Source: Oscillospiraceae bacterium
Lineage (GTDB): Bacteria; Bacillota; Clostridia; Oscillospirales; Acutalibacteraceae
Assembly: GCA_015066635.1 (NCBI GenBank)
Contig: SVOA01000003.1
Coordinates: forward strand, 62,001-126,000
Reading direction: 5' to 3'
Length of the DNA stretch: 64,000 bases
A model generated the notes under the pieces. That model was not told where the DNA came from. It was given only the letters and a program-made list of their open reading frames with translations, and searched no databases. This document shows positions 28,453 through 38,355 of this stretch, piece by piece. A program made the translations under genes and the position numbers. The stretch's first letter is position 1. The number at the start of each line of letters is the position of its first letter.

Positions 28453-28470
28453 ATATTCAAGCATTCAGAT

Positions 28471-28545
28471 GCGGGTGTAGTTCAATGGCTAGAATTCCAG
28501 CCTTCCAAGCTGGCCGTGTGGGTTCGATTCCCATCACCCGCTCCA
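28471..28545 (+). tRNA. tRNA-Gly(TCC)
   Basis: Acceptor GCGGGTG/CACCCGC, anticodon arm CCAGC-CTTCCAA-GCTGG, GGTTCGATTCC T-arm, encoded CCA. Confidence 0.96.
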
Positions 28546-28550
28546 AACAA

Positions 28551-28587
28551 AAAGAAGCAGTTAAGGTCGTACCTTTACTGCTTCTTT
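28551..28587. terminator. bidirectional terminator between tRNA-Gly and bioY
   Basis: AAAGAAGCAGTTAAGGTCGTACCTTTACTGCTTCTTT, near-perfect dyad; overlaps the last bioY codons. Confidence 0.8.
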
Positions 28588-29153
28588 TTTATTATTTTCA
28601 GTTTTCTGTTAACAAGCGTACTCACGGTAAAAGCCGCAGCTATTTTTATTAAATCGGGAACGATAAACGGGACAACGCATACGCTCAGAGCTCCCATAAA
28701 TCCGACGTCTTCAGACCCTCTGCCGTAAATATACACAAACCAGAGCGTACCTAAAAGATAGCAAACGGCAAGAGAAACAATCATTGCCAAAAGCGTAAAT
28801 ACCGCCTTATTTTTGCTTATTGCGGTAACAAGCCAGAAAACAAGTCCCGAAAAAACAAATCCGATTATAAATCCGCCCGTAGGTCCCGTAATAACGCCTA
28901 AACCTGACTTGAATCCCGAAAAAACGGGTAAGCCGATAATTCCGAGCAGTATATATATAATAATCGAAACCGTTCCGTTTTTACCGCCGAGTATTCCGAG
29001 AGCGCAATAAACGGCAAACAGCTGAAGCGTAAACGGAATAACCGAAGGAATGCTTATAAAAGAACAAACGCAAATTAAACCTGAAAACAGAGATATGAGT
29101 ATCATATCCGTCAGGTTTGATTTGCTTTTTTTATTTGTACCTTTATTTGACAT
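28575..29153 (-). CDS. bioY: biotin transporter BioY (ECF S component)
   Basis: 192 aa polytopic; FTLQLFAVYCALGILGGKNGTVSIIIYILLGIIGLPVFSGFKSGLGVITGPTGGFIIGF. Confidence 0.92.
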   Translation of the reverse strand: MSNKGTNKKSKSNLTDMILISLFSGLICVCSFISIPSVIPFTLQLFAVYCALGILGGKNGTVSIIIYILLGIIGLPVFSGFKSGLGVITGPTGGFIIGFVFSGLVFWLVTAISKNKAVFTLLAMIVSLAVCYLLGTLWFVYIYGRGSEDVGFMGALSVCVVPFIVPDLIKIAAAFTVSTLVNRKLKIIKKKQ

Positions 29154-31416
29154 TGAGTTTAATTTCGTCTTTTTCGACGCTTAATTTAATTGAGATAATA
29201 ACAGCGTCGCTGTTATTTACTATATAGGTGGAGATTTTATCCTCGACATTACGCCTGATAACATTTCGCAAATCTCTTGCGCCTCTGCTGTCTCCGCTCA
29301 TTTTGGAAACAAGAAGGCTCTTGACATTGTCGCTGAATTCGAGCGTTATGCCCCTGTCTTTAAGCGCCTGACCGAGTTCGTCAAGCATAAGACCTGCAAT
29401 TCCCTCATAGTTTTCTTTGGTAAGCTCGTTAAATACAACTATCTCGTCAACTCTGCCTATAAATTCGGGACGTAAAAATTCCTTTAGCGCCTTTATGGCA
29501 AGTTCTTTTTTTACCTCTCCCCTGTCCTTGGCAAAACCGAGAACATTTTCCTTGCGGTCGCTGCCTGCATTTGAGGTCATAATAATAACCGTATTTGCAA
29601 AGCTTACGGTTCTGCCGTGAGCGTCATTCGTTTTGCCCTCATCAAGTATCTGAAGCAGGATATTCATAACGTCGGGATGAGCCTTTTCGATTTCATCAAA
29701 AAGTATAATCGAATACGGCTTGCGTCTGACCTTTTCCGTAAGCTGTCCCGCTTCGTCATAACCGACATATCCGGGAGGCGAACCTATAAGACGGGAAACG
29801 GAATGTTTCTCCATAAATTCAGACATATCAAATCTTATCAGCGTTTCGGGAGTGTCAAAAAGCTCATAGGATAGCTGCTTAACAAGTTCGGTTTTACCGA
29901 CTCCCGTAGGTCCTACAAAGATAAAAGATGCGGGTCTTTTCTGTACGGAAAGCTGAACTCTGCTTCTTTTTATCGCAGCGGCAACAAGCTCAACTGCCTC
30001 ATCCTGACCGATAATATGCTCTTTTAATCTGTCCTCAAGTCCTGCAAGACGCTTTATGTCGCCTTCGGCAATTTTGGAGGCGGGAATACCCGTCCACAGA
30101 TTTATAACAGTTGCAAGGTCATCCTCAAGGACGGCGTTGTCGCTTGCCTTCTCCTTAACGTCGGGAAGCTTGCTTTCGGTGCTAAGAAGCTCTGCTCTGA
30201 TTTCCGCCAATCTCTCATAGTCGATTTCTTCGGTTTCCGCAGAAAGCTCGTCTTCCTCCTCCTTGAGAGAGTCTATTTCGTTTAAAAGCTTTTCGTATTC
30301 ACTTATAGACTTATTACGAAGATTTGCGCAGGTACAGGCCTCGTCAAGCAGGTCAATGGCTTTATCCGGCAGAAATCTGTCTGTAATATATCTCTCGGAA
30401 AGAGTTACCGCTTTATAAACGAGATTATCGGCTATACGTACCTTATGATAGTCCTCATAGTATTTTTTGATACCGAGAAGCATCTGATAGGTATCCGCTA
30501 CGGAAGGCTCCTCAACCTTTACGGGCTGGAATCTTCTCTCAAGTGCGGCATCCTTTTCGATATGCTTTCTGTACTCGTTAAAGGTAGTGGCGCCTATAAC
30601 CTGAATTTCGCCTCTCGAAAGAGCGGGTTTAAGAATATTGGCGGCGTTCATAGTGCCCTCTGCGTCTCCCGTTCCGACAAGATTGTGAACCTCGTCGATA
30701 AAAAGAATTACGTTGCCGTTTTCTTTAACCTCATCAATGAGACCTTTAATTCTTGCTTCAAACTGTCCTCTGAACTGAGTGCCTGCAACAAGTGAGGTCA
30801 AATCGAGCAGATGTATCTCTTTGTCGGAAATTTTTGCAGGAACCTCGCCCGCAGCAATTTTTATAGCGAGTCCCTCTGCTATGGCAGTTTTACCTACACC
30901 GGGTTCTCCTATAAGGCAGGGGTTATTCTTTGTACGTCTGCACAGAATCTGAATTACCCTGCTTATTTCCTTATCTCTGCCTATAATACTGTCAAGTTTG
31001 CCTTCGCGTGCTCTTGCGGTAAGATTAGTGCAGTAAACTCCGAGATACTTGCTCTTTTTGTCTTTATTCTTCTTTTTCTTTTTGCCTTTTTTATCGGCTT
31101 CCTCGGTTTCGGTTTCTTCTGATTCTTCGGTACGGTTATTTAACATACCGTTAAAAAGGGACATAGGCAAAGCTCCGCCTGCCTCGAATCCTTCCTCGCC
31201 GCTTCCGAGTATTTCGTTCATTTGCTCAGACGCTTCCATCATTTCCTCCTCGGAAATGCCCATACTGTCCATAATCTGCTTTATCGGACCGATATTAAGC
31301 TCCATGGCGCAGGAAATACAGAGTCCCTCATTTGTGGTCTTATCCCCGTCCACACGGGAAATAAAGAACACTGCGGGATTCTTTTTACATCTTGAGCAAA
31401 GCATATTTTTATTCAT
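29143..31416 (-). CDS. Clp-family AAA+ unfoldase with N-terminal C4 zinc finger (ClpE-like)
   Basis: 757 aa; N-terminal MLCSRCKKNPAVFF...GLCISCAMEL; two AAA+ modules (GEPGVGKTAIAEG, GPTGVGKTELVK); no classical Clp-N repeats. Confidence 0.88.
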   Translation of the reverse strand: MNKNMLCSRCKKNPAVFFISRVDGDKTTNEGLCISCAMELNIGPIKQIMDSMGISEEEMMEASEQMNEILGSGEEGFEAGGALPMSLFNGMLNNRTEESEETETEEADKKGKKKKKNKDKKSKYLGVYCTNLTARAREGKLDSIIGRDKEISRVIQILCRRTKNNPCLIGEPGVGKTAIAEGLAIKIAAGEVPAKISDKEIHLLDLTSLVAGTQFRGQFEARIKGLIDEVKENGNVILFIDEVHNLVGTGDAEGTMNAANILKPALSRGEIQVIGATTFNEYRKHIEKDAALERRFQPVKVEEPSVADTYQMLLGIKKYYEDYHKVRIADNLVYKAVTLSERYITDRFLPDKAIDLLDEACTCANLRNKSISEYEKLLNEIDSLKEEEDELSAETEEIDYERLAEIRAELLSTESKLPDVKEKASDNAVLEDDLATVINLWTGIPASKIAEGDIKRLAGLEDRLKEHIIGQDEAVELVAAAIKRSRVQLSVQKRPASFIFVGPTGVGKTELVKQLSYELFDTPETLIRFDMSEFMEKHSVSRLIGSPPGYVGYDEAGQLTEKVRRKPYSIILFDEIEKAHPDVMNILLQILDEGKTNDAHGRTVSFANTVIIMTSNAGSDRKENVLGFAKDRGEVKKELAIKALKEFLRPEFIGRVDEIVVFNELTKENYEGIAGLMLDELGQALKDRGITLEFSDNVKSLLVSKMSGDSRGARDLRNVIRRNVEDKISTYIVNNSDAVIISIKLSVEKDEIKLNVK

Positions 31417-31422
31417 TACCGA

Positions 31423-32118
31423 TTATTCCTCACTGTTTTCTTCTAAAGGCTCGGAACCGTCCGATTCCGTTTTTTTATCTTTGTTTAGTATCTGCCTTGC
31501 GGCGTCGGGTATGTAACTTGCAAATGCGACAAATGTAAGAATAAGCGCGATTATTACAAGTATATAAACGACTATTTCGGGTAAAGTCAGACTCGGATTA
31601 AGCTGACTAATTGCTCCGACCTCAGGACCGAACGCAATAATGAGAAGCATTATTACATAAAACGCAAATGTCGAAACCTTGCCGTAAATTGCCGCAGGAG
31701 CGGGACGCGCGCCTCTCGAAATAATTGCAAGACCGCCGAGAAGCATAATTATATCCTTAACGATAAAGAGCAGGAAAACCCATGCAAAAGCCTTCATTGA
31801 AGGACTGTCTGCACTCTTGAATTTAAGATATAAAACTATTGCAAGCGCAAAAATCGTTAATTTATCGGCTATCGGGTCAAGCATTTTGCCGAGAGCGCTG
31901 ACCTGATTGAATTTCCTTGCGATTTTACCGTCAAAGAAATCGGAAAGGCCCGAAACTGCAAGCACAAGAACTGCCCACCATATATAACCCTTCATATAAA
32001 GAACGGCAAATACGGGTATAAGCAAAATTCTGATTACCGAAAGAAGATTCGGTACCGTCATACAGCCGTCAAAAATATTTTTTACGTTTTCTTTAGCCGT
32101 AAGATTTTTCTCCGACAT
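31423..32118 (-). CDS. pgsA: CDP-diacylglycerol--glycerol-3-phosphate 3-phosphatidyltransferase
   Basis: 231 aa; CDP-alcohol phosphotransferase motif SGLSDFFDGKIARKFNQVSALGKMLDPIADK. Confidence 0.9.
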   Translation of the reverse strand: MSEKNLTAKENVKNIFDGCMTVPNLLSVIRILLIPVFAVLYMKGYIWWAVLVLAVSGLSDFFDGKIARKFNQVSALGKMLDPIADKLTIFALAIVLYLKFKSADSPSMKAFAWVFLLFIVKDIIMLLGGLAIISRGARPAPAAIYGKVSTFAFYVIMLLIIAFGPEVGAISQLNPSLTLPEIVVYILVIIALILTFVAFASYIPDAARQILNKDKKTESDGSEPLEENSEE

Positions 32119-32135
32119 AGATTATATCCCTCCTA

Positions 32136-32864
32136 TTATTTCTCTGCAAAAGCCTCTGCCATGGAAATTGCTTCCATCGGGTCAAACTTATCGCAAATCT
32201 GAACAATAGCCGAGTCGGAAATCGCCTTCTGCATATCGCCGTTCTCAATTCTCGGCTGAATATAAACAAGAAGATTGCTGATAAGGAATACAACAACAAG
32301 TCCCTCAACAATGCCGATAATTGCGCCGATTGTTCTGTCCGCAGAACTGATTGATTCGCTCTGTTTGAAGCTCTTTGCTATTGCTACGCATATTATCCTG
32401 AGAATTATTCCGTAAATAACAGCCAGGAAGAAATACAGAATATGTTTGAGAACCGCAACGGCAATAGGCTGTACTATTTCGGACTCAAGCGATTTGTAAA
32501 GCTCGGATGTGTCAAGCTTTGTCTTTGCAATCTGATTTGATACAGCGGCAACGTCGATACCGACCTTTTCTGCCTGCTTCTTTACAAACTCGGGCATATT
32601 GTCAATTACATACTTCGCCTTGTCGGCAGTAGTAAGCGCCGCAGAATTTGCAGGTAAATTCTCATACAGTTTTCTTTCAACAGTCTTGTGGAAGAAGCCT
32701 GTGTACATAACCTTTGCAATGGGCTCTGCCGTCTGTGCCGCAAGAAAAATAGCCACTGCAAAAGCAACAACCTCTGCTATTGTTACCAGAATGCCTCTCT
32801 TGGCAGCAAGGATAACAATAACAATTACCAGTAAAACAAGTACAATGTCAAGTACTATACTCAT
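32136..32864 (-). CDS. CvpA family membrane protein
   Basis: 242 aa; four-helix hydrophobic pattern, RTIGAIIGIVEGLVVVFLISNLL. Confidence 0.75.
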   Translation of the reverse strand: MSIVLDIVLVLLVIVIVILAAKRGILVTIAEVVAFAVAIFLAAQTAEPIAKVMYTGFFHKTVERKLYENLPANSAALTTADKAKYVIDNMPEFVKKQAEKVGIDVAAVSNQIAKTKLDTSELYKSLESEIVQPIAVAVLKHILYFFLAVIYGIILRIICVAIAKSFKQSESISSADRTIGAIIGIVEGLVVVFLISNLLVYIQPRIENGDMQKAISDSAIVQICDKFDPMEAISMAEAFAEK

Positions 32865-32938
32865 GTAAATACCTCCTAAATGATATTCAAAAAATATTTA
32901 TAAAATATGAATAAACAGCAAATTTTTAATAAATTTGT

Positions 32939-34189
32939 CTATTCATTATTTACCTGTGCCGTTCTTGTAACAAGTTCAAGCCCGTGTGTACCGAAGGTCT
33001 TATGCGCATTTATGCCGTTTGTAGTCATTACATAGATAATGTTTCCGTCAATAAAGCAGTAAATACCGTCGCTTGTTATCTCGGTATTGCCGACCTCTCT
33101 GCCGTGTCTTGAAAAGCTCACAAGCTTTTTATCGCTTAAAACGGAAATATAATCTCCGTCGCAGGAAACGCTTCTGACAGCGAAATCAAGTTCCTTTGTA
33201 AACAGCTGTTTTCCGTTTTTATTATAAACATTGATGATTTTTGAGCTTGAACTGCCGTATTTTGAAAGAACTACTGCGGTAAGATTATTCTCGCCCGTAT
33301 AAATTCTCGAAAGATTATTAAGCGACAGGTCAATATCCGTTCTTTCAAACTTTCTGTTAAGGAAGGTCAGCGTTCTTTCTCCGCTGCACACTATTCTGTT
33401 TCTGTTTATGTATTCAACCTTTGCAACTATCTGCGAACCGAAATATATATCGGTAAGAGGTTCCTTATATTCAAAGTCAAACACAAGCACCTTTGAATAG
33501 AGCTCGCCGTTTTCGGCGCCGATTACGGAAACAACCGCTCTTTTGCAGTTATCGGAAATATCAACGCTGACTATATTCTCCTTTGAACAGTTCCATTTAA
33601 AAATCTCCGCGTTCCTTTTATTATATACGGTCAGCTGAGAGACGGACGACTCTCCCCTCGTGGCTATCGCATAAATGCCGTCCTTGCCGATACACGCGGT
33701 AAGAATTTTCTGAGACGTACTGCCCTCATACATAACGGATGTTTTTGAAACAATCTGATAAGAACAGGAGCCGATATCAAAAATAATTGCTCTGCCGTTT
33801 ACCGTATCGCAGACGGGCTCCGAATATGCGTGTCTTGTGTTATTAAGTTTTCTTGCGGTTGAGTCAAGAACATAGAAACCGTCGTCACCGATAACCAACA
33901 GGTCGGAATCTATTTTTTTAATGTCTTTTACCGAGGCACTGTCAAAATAATAGGGATAGCCGTCGCCCTTTTTGATTCCCGACATAAGCCCGTTAAAATA
34001 ATCGCTGATACTCGCAACGGTAAAATTGCCGAATCTGTTGCCTGCAATTACAAGTACGGCGAGCGCACCTATGACAATAACGGCAATTTTTATCCATCTG
34101 ATAACGGCGTCCTGACCCGAATTAACTTTAACTCTTTTTAAACCGGGTAACAGTCTTTTCTTTTTTGGTTTTCTGTTATTGTTTTTCAT
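32939..34189 (-). CDS. membrane-anchored beta-propeller-like protein (DUF5711-like)
   Basis: 416 aa; basic N-terminus, one TM (IKIAVIVIGALAVLVIA), then repeated beta-rich segments. Confidence 0.6.
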   Translation of the reverse strand: MKNNNRKPKKKRLLPGLKRVKVNSGQDAVIRWIKIAVIVIGALAVLVIAGNRFGNFTVASISDYFNGLMSGIKKGDGYPYYFDSASVKDIKKIDSDLLVIGDDGFYVLDSTARKLNNTRHAYSEPVCDTVNGRAIIFDIGSCSYQIVSKTSVMYEGSTSQKILTACIGKDGIYAIATRGESSVSQLTVYNKRNAEIFKWNCSKENIVSVDISDNCKRAVVSVIGAENGELYSKVLVFDFEYKEPLTDIYFGSQIVAKVEYINRNRIVCSGERTLTFLNRKFERTDIDLSLNNLSRIYTGENNLTAVVLSKYGSSSSKIINVYNKNGKQLFTKELDFAVRSVSCDGDYISVLSDKKLVSFSRHGREVGNTEITSDGIYCFIDGNIIYVMTTNGINAHKTFGTHGLELVTRTAQVNNE

Positions 34190-34206
34190 ATCCTGCTCCG
34201 CAAATA

Positions 34207-34947
34207 TTATAAATCGTAATTAACCTTATTGAGATACAGTCCGCAGGGCTTGGCGGTAACGCCTGCAAAAGCTCTGTCTTTTTTTGCGATAATTTCGGGT
34301 ATTGAACCGGGTTTGATTTTACCGCTGTTTATGTCAAGCAGCGTGCCCGTCATTATGCGAACCATATTATATAAAAAGCCGTCGGCTTCAACCGTAAAAA
34401 CGGCGAAATCGTTTTCTCTCTTAAATGATACGGCTTTTACTGTCCTTATTTTGTCCTCGGTGTCGGTATTCGCCGCACAGAAGGAAGTAAAATCGTGCGT
34501 GCCGAGAAAGTCCCGTGCTTCATTATCAAGAAGCTCCGCGTCAATTTTATAAGGATACATCAGCGCTCTGCCGCTGTAAAAGGGATTATTATAATCTCTG
34601 TTGAAAATAAGATATTTATATTCTTTTGAAACGCAGTTATATCTCGCGTGAAATCCATACGGAACCTCTTTGACTTCCGTAACGGCAATTCCCGTATGAA
34701 GAACGGCGTTAAGCGATTTTTTAAACAATGCCGTATCAATTTCTCTGTCTGTTCTCATATTACAGCAGAACATATTGGCATGAACGCCGCTGTCGGTACG
34801 GCTGCAGCCCGTAACATTTTCTCTGACGGAAAGTATCTTCTCAACAGCGTCCTGAAGGCAGGACTGAACCGTAAGGGCGTTATTCTGTACCTGCCAGCCG
34901 TGAAAAAGACTGCCGTCATACATAAGTGTAAGCAAATAATTTTTCAT
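34207..34947 (-). CDS. truA: tRNA pseudouridine synthase A
   Basis: 246 aa; CSRTDSGVHA catalytic motif, NMVRIMTGTLLDI. Confidence 0.95.
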   Translation of the reverse strand: MKNYLLTLMYDGSLFHGWQVQNNALTVQSCLQDAVEKILSVRENVTGCSRTDSGVHANMFCCNMRTDREIDTALFKKSLNAVLHTGIAVTEVKEVPYGFHARYNCVSKEYKYLIFNRDYNNPFYSGRALMYPYKIDAELLDNEARDFLGTHDFTSFCAANTDTEDKIRTVKAVSFKRENDFAVFTVEADGFLYNMVRIMTGTLLDINSGKIKPGSIPEIIAKKDRAFAGVTAKPCGLYLNKVNYDL

Positions 34948-35762
34948 TAAATCACCGCCGCAAAGAAATGATTTAAAACGATAATCCCCGCAATCACAAG
35001 CGCCATTATAAAGATTGCGACAAAATCACGGGCGTGAACCTTCATTACCTTTAATCTCGTTCTGCCCTCGCCGCCCTGATAACAGCGGCATTCCATCGCA
35101 AACGCAAGTTCGTAAGCGCGACGGAAGGAATTTATAAACAGCGGGATAAATATCGGTACAAGCGCCTTCCCCCTGTCAACTATATTACCGCTCTCAAGGT
35201 CGGCGCCTCTTGACTTCTGCGCCGCCATAATCTTGTCAACCTCATCAATGAGCGTGGGAATAAACCTGAGCGCAATAGTCATCATCATAGCTATTGAGTG
35301 AACGTTGATTTTAAACACCTTTAACGGAGAAAACAGCCTCTCAATAGCGTCTGTGAGCATGGTGGGAGACGTCGTATAGGTAAGCATTGAGCTTGCCGCT
35401 ACGAGAGCCGCAATTCTGACAGTTGTAAAAATTGCGGTAAAGACGCCGCCCGTTGTTATTCTGATTTTCCAGTATTCAAAAAGCACGTCCCCGTTTTTGT
35501 TGTATATAAGCTGTAAAAGCGAGGTAATCAGCACGATTATAAAAATCGGTTTAATGCTCTTATAAATAAGCTTTAACGATATACCCGAGAGCAGAATTAT
35601 TACCGTCAGAAGCAATATCATAAGACCGAGCGAGTAAAAGTTTTTGCAAAGGAAGACAGCAACTATATATGCAAAAACAAGTAAGATCTTAACTCTCGGG
35701 TCAAGTCTGTGAATAACAGAATTTCCGGGGAAATACTGACCTATTGTTATGTCTTTAATCAT
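34947..35762 (-). CDS. ecfT: energy-coupling factor transporter transmembrane protein
   Basis: 271 aa; SVIHRLDPRVKILL; coupling motifs AQKSRGAD and AMECRCYQGG. Confidence 0.93.
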   Translation of the reverse strand: MIKDITIGQYFPGNSVIHRLDPRVKILLVFAYIVAVFLCKNFYSLGLMILLLTVIILLSGISLKLIYKSIKPIFIIVLITSLLQLIYNKNGDVLFEYWKIRITTGGVFTAIFTTVRIAALVAASSMLTYTTSPTMLTDAIERLFSPLKVFKINVHSIAMMMTIALRFIPTLIDEVDKIMAAQKSRGADLESGNIVDRGKALVPIFIPLFINSFRRAYELAFAMECRCYQGGEGRTRLKVMKVHARDFVAIFIMALVIAGIIVLNHFFAAVI

Positions 35763-36622
35763 ATTACTCCCCTTTCCCCGAAAAGACGGAGTAATTCCTC
35801 TTTTGCCTTTTTCACGGAATATATATCGGTCCTGACATTATACCCGCGTTTTTTAAGCTCAAGAAATACCTGCGTAATGCTCGGAACGTCAAGTCCTATT
35901 TCTGACAGTCTCTCGATATTGGAAAAGACCTCGCCGACGCCCGTAAAGAATTCCACCCTGCCCTTATTCATTACAAGAACTTTTGAGGCATTCTTTGCAA
36001 CGTCGTCCATACTGTGTGAAACAATGATAACGGTATTATTCGTAACATTTCTGTATTCGTTTATCATTTTTTCTATCTTTTCCCTGCCTTTGGGGTCAAG
36101 TCCCGCCGTGGGCTCGTCAAGAATAAGTATTTCGGGCTCCATAGCCATTACTCCTGCAATGGCGACTCTTCTTTTTTCTCCTCCCGAAAGGTCAAAAGGC
36201 GATTTCTTTAAAAGCTCGGTTTTAATGCCGACAAATTCACACGCTTTAAGAACGTGCTCCTCGACCTGCGCCTTATCAAGTCCCATATTTTTGGGTCCGT
36301 AGGCAATATCGTCAAAGACAGTGCTTTCAAAGAGCTGATACTCGGGATACTGAAAACAAAGTCCGACCTTAAATCTTATGCTTCTCGTAAACTCCTTTGA
36401 CGAGTGAATATCCTCGCCGTTAAAAAGGATTTTGCCCGAAGTCGGTTTGAGAATACCGTTGAGATGCTGAACAAGCGTGCTTTTACCCGAACCGGTATGA
36501 CCGATTATTCCGATAAAATCGCCTTTTTCTATGGAAATGCTGACATCATCAACGGCAGTAACCTCAAAGGGCGTGCCGCGCGAGTAAGCGTATGTTAAAT
36601 TTTGCGTTTCAAGTAATGCCAT
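35759..36622 (-). CDS. ecfA2: energy-coupling factor transporter ATPase
   Basis: 287 aa; GHTGSGKSTL, DLSGGEKRRVAIAG, ILDEPTAGLDP. Confidence 0.92.
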   Translation of the reverse strand: MALLETQNLTYAYSRGTPFEVTAVDDVSISIEKGDFIGIIGHTGSGKSTLVQHLNGILKPTSGKILFNGEDIHSSKEFTRSIRFKVGLCFQYPEYQLFESTVFDDIAYGPKNMGLDKAQVEEHVLKACEFVGIKTELLKKSPFDLSGGEKRRVAIAGVMAMEPEILILDEPTAGLDPKGREKIEKMINEYRNVTNNTVIIVSHSMDDVAKNASKVLVMNKGRVEFFTGVGEVFSNIERLSEIGLDVPSITQVFLELKKRGYNVRTDIYSVKKAKEELLRLFGERGVI

Positions 36623-37482
36623 TATTTATCTCCGAGAAGCTGTGAAATTCTGTCAACAAATTCCGCAGTATCAAGTATATTGCCGTCTATATCTATACCT
36701 TCTCTTTTAAGCTCACGCGAAAGAGATGAAATCTTGGGAATATCGAGTCCCCTGTCCCTTAAAAGCTCGGCGTTTGAGAAAACCTCTTTAGGTGTTCCCG
36801 TAAGCAGAATTTCCGCATTGTCCATAACAATAACCTTACGGGCAAGTGCCGCTTCCTCCATAAAATGCGTTATATACACAACGGTTATACCAAGCTCGCG
36901 GTTGAGTTTAAAAATAGTTTTCATAACCTCTTTGCGTCCCTGAGGGTCAAGCATGGCGGTTGGCTCGTCAAAGAATATGCACTTTGGCAGCATTGCTATA
37001 ATGCCTGCTATGGCAACTCTCTGCTTCTGTCCGCCCGAAAGCTTGTGCGGCTCGGAAAATCTGTAATCGTACATTCCGACCGCCTTTAATGAGTCGTCAA
37101 CCCTTTTTCTTATTTCCTCACGGGGAAGTCCGAGATTTTCGGGTCCAAATGCGACATCCTCCTCGACAACCGAGGCAACTATCTGATTATCGGGATTTTG
37201 AAATACAACGCCGACGGTTTTCCTTATATCATAAGATTTGCTCTCGTCAGCCGTGTCCATCCCGTCAACTAAAACCTTGCCCTCGGTGGGAATAAGTATT
37301 GAATTTGAAAGCTTGGCGAGCGTAGATTTACCCGAGCCGTTATGACCGAGTACCGCAATGCAGTCGCCCTGCTTTATATCGAAGCTTATATTTTTAACCG
37401 CAAAGGGATTTTGTTCCTCTCCCTCGGCAGACTCATACCGAAAGCTTACATTTTGAAACTGAACAAGGTTTTTATCTTCCAT
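36622..37482 (-). CDS. ecfA1: energy-coupling factor transporter ATPase
   Basis: 286 aa; GHNGSGKSTL, KLSGGQKQRVAIAG, FFDEPTAMLDP. Confidence 0.92.
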   Translation of the reverse strand: MEDKNLVQFQNVSFRYESAEGEEQNPFAVKNISFDIKQGDCIAVLGHNGSGKSTLAKLSNSILIPTEGKVLVDGMDTADESKSYDIRKTVGVVFQNPDNQIVASVVEEDVAFGPENLGLPREEIRKRVDDSLKAVGMYDYRFSEPHKLSGGQKQRVAIAGIIAMLPKCIFFDEPTAMLDPQGRKEVMKTIFKLNRELGITVVYITHFMEEAALARKVIVMDNAEILLTGTPKEVFSNAELLRDRGLDIPKISSLSRELKREGIDIDGNILDTAEFVDRISQLLGDK

Positions 37483-37491
37483 TATCTTTCC

Positions 37492-38355
37492 TTATTTCTG
37501 CCAGATGGCTGTCGCGCCGCAGGGCAGAATCATTTTACTGTGAGTAACGGGCAGTCCTATCTCGCTGCTTGAAGCGCTGCCGCCGAATTTTTTTTGAACG
37601 GTTGCGCCGAGTATATACTGCATAACGGCAGGCGACAAACCCGTTGTATATGAATTTAAAAGCACCATAACGGGGTTTTCGGATAAAACCCCCGTGCAAA
37701 GCTCGCAGAAGTTATAAACCTCATTTTCGAGCTTCCACACCTCTCCTCCGGGGCCTCTGCCGTATGAAGGAGGATCCATAATAATAATATCGTACTTGTT
37801 GCCCCGTCTCATTTCGCGTTGAACGAACTTGATACAGTCGTCCACTATCCAGCGTACTTTTCTGTCTGCAACACCCGAAAGCGCGGCGTTTTCCTTTGCC
37901 CACTGCACCATGCCTTTTGAAGCGTCAACATGTACTACATCAGCGCCCGCTTTAAGGCAGGCAACCGTTGCGGCGCCTGTATAGGCAAAAAGATTAAGCA
38001 CCTTTAAGGGACGGTCGGATTCTTTGATAAGCTTCATAGTATGGTCCCAGTTAACCGCCTGCTCGGGAAAAACTCCCGTATGCTTAAAGCCCATGGTTTT
38101 GACGTTAAAGCTTAAATCTCCGTAACTTATCCTCCAGAAGTCGGGAATTTTATGCTTTATTTCCCAACTGCCGCCGCCCGAGTTTGAACGGTGGTATACC
38201 GCGTCCGGCTTTTGCCACAGAGGATGTGTTTTCGGCGTGTTCCATATAACCTGAGGGTCGGGACGGACAAGAATAACGTCTCCCCATCTTTCAAGCCTTT
38301 CCCCGGCAGAACAGTCTATAAGCTCATAATCTTTCCACAAAGAAGAATAACGCAT
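37492..38355 (-). CDS. class I SAM-dependent rRNA-type methyltransferase
   Basis: 287 aa; LNLFAYTGAATVACLKAGADVVHVDASKGMVQWAKENAALSG, IIMDPPSYGRGP. Confidence 0.85.
   Translation of the reverse strand: MRYSSLWKDYELIDCSAGERLERWGDVILVRPDPQVIWNTPKTHPLWQKPDAVYHRSNSGGGSWEIKHKIPDFWRISYGDLSFNVKTMGFKHTGVFPEQAVNWDHTMKLIKESDRPLKVLNLFAYTGAATVACLKAGADVVHVDASKGMVQWAKENAALSGVADRKVRWIVDDCIKFVQREMRRGNKYDIIIMDPPSYGRGPGGEVWKLENEVYNFCELCTGVLSENPVMVLLNSYTTGLSPAVMQYILGATVQKKFGGSASSSEIGLPVTHSKMILPCGATAIWQK

Noticed and set aside
34947-37482. Dedicated biotin transporter with bioY
   Set aside because: ecfT/A2/A1 lie about 6 kb from bioY with unrelated genes between; this is the usual shared group II ECF module.
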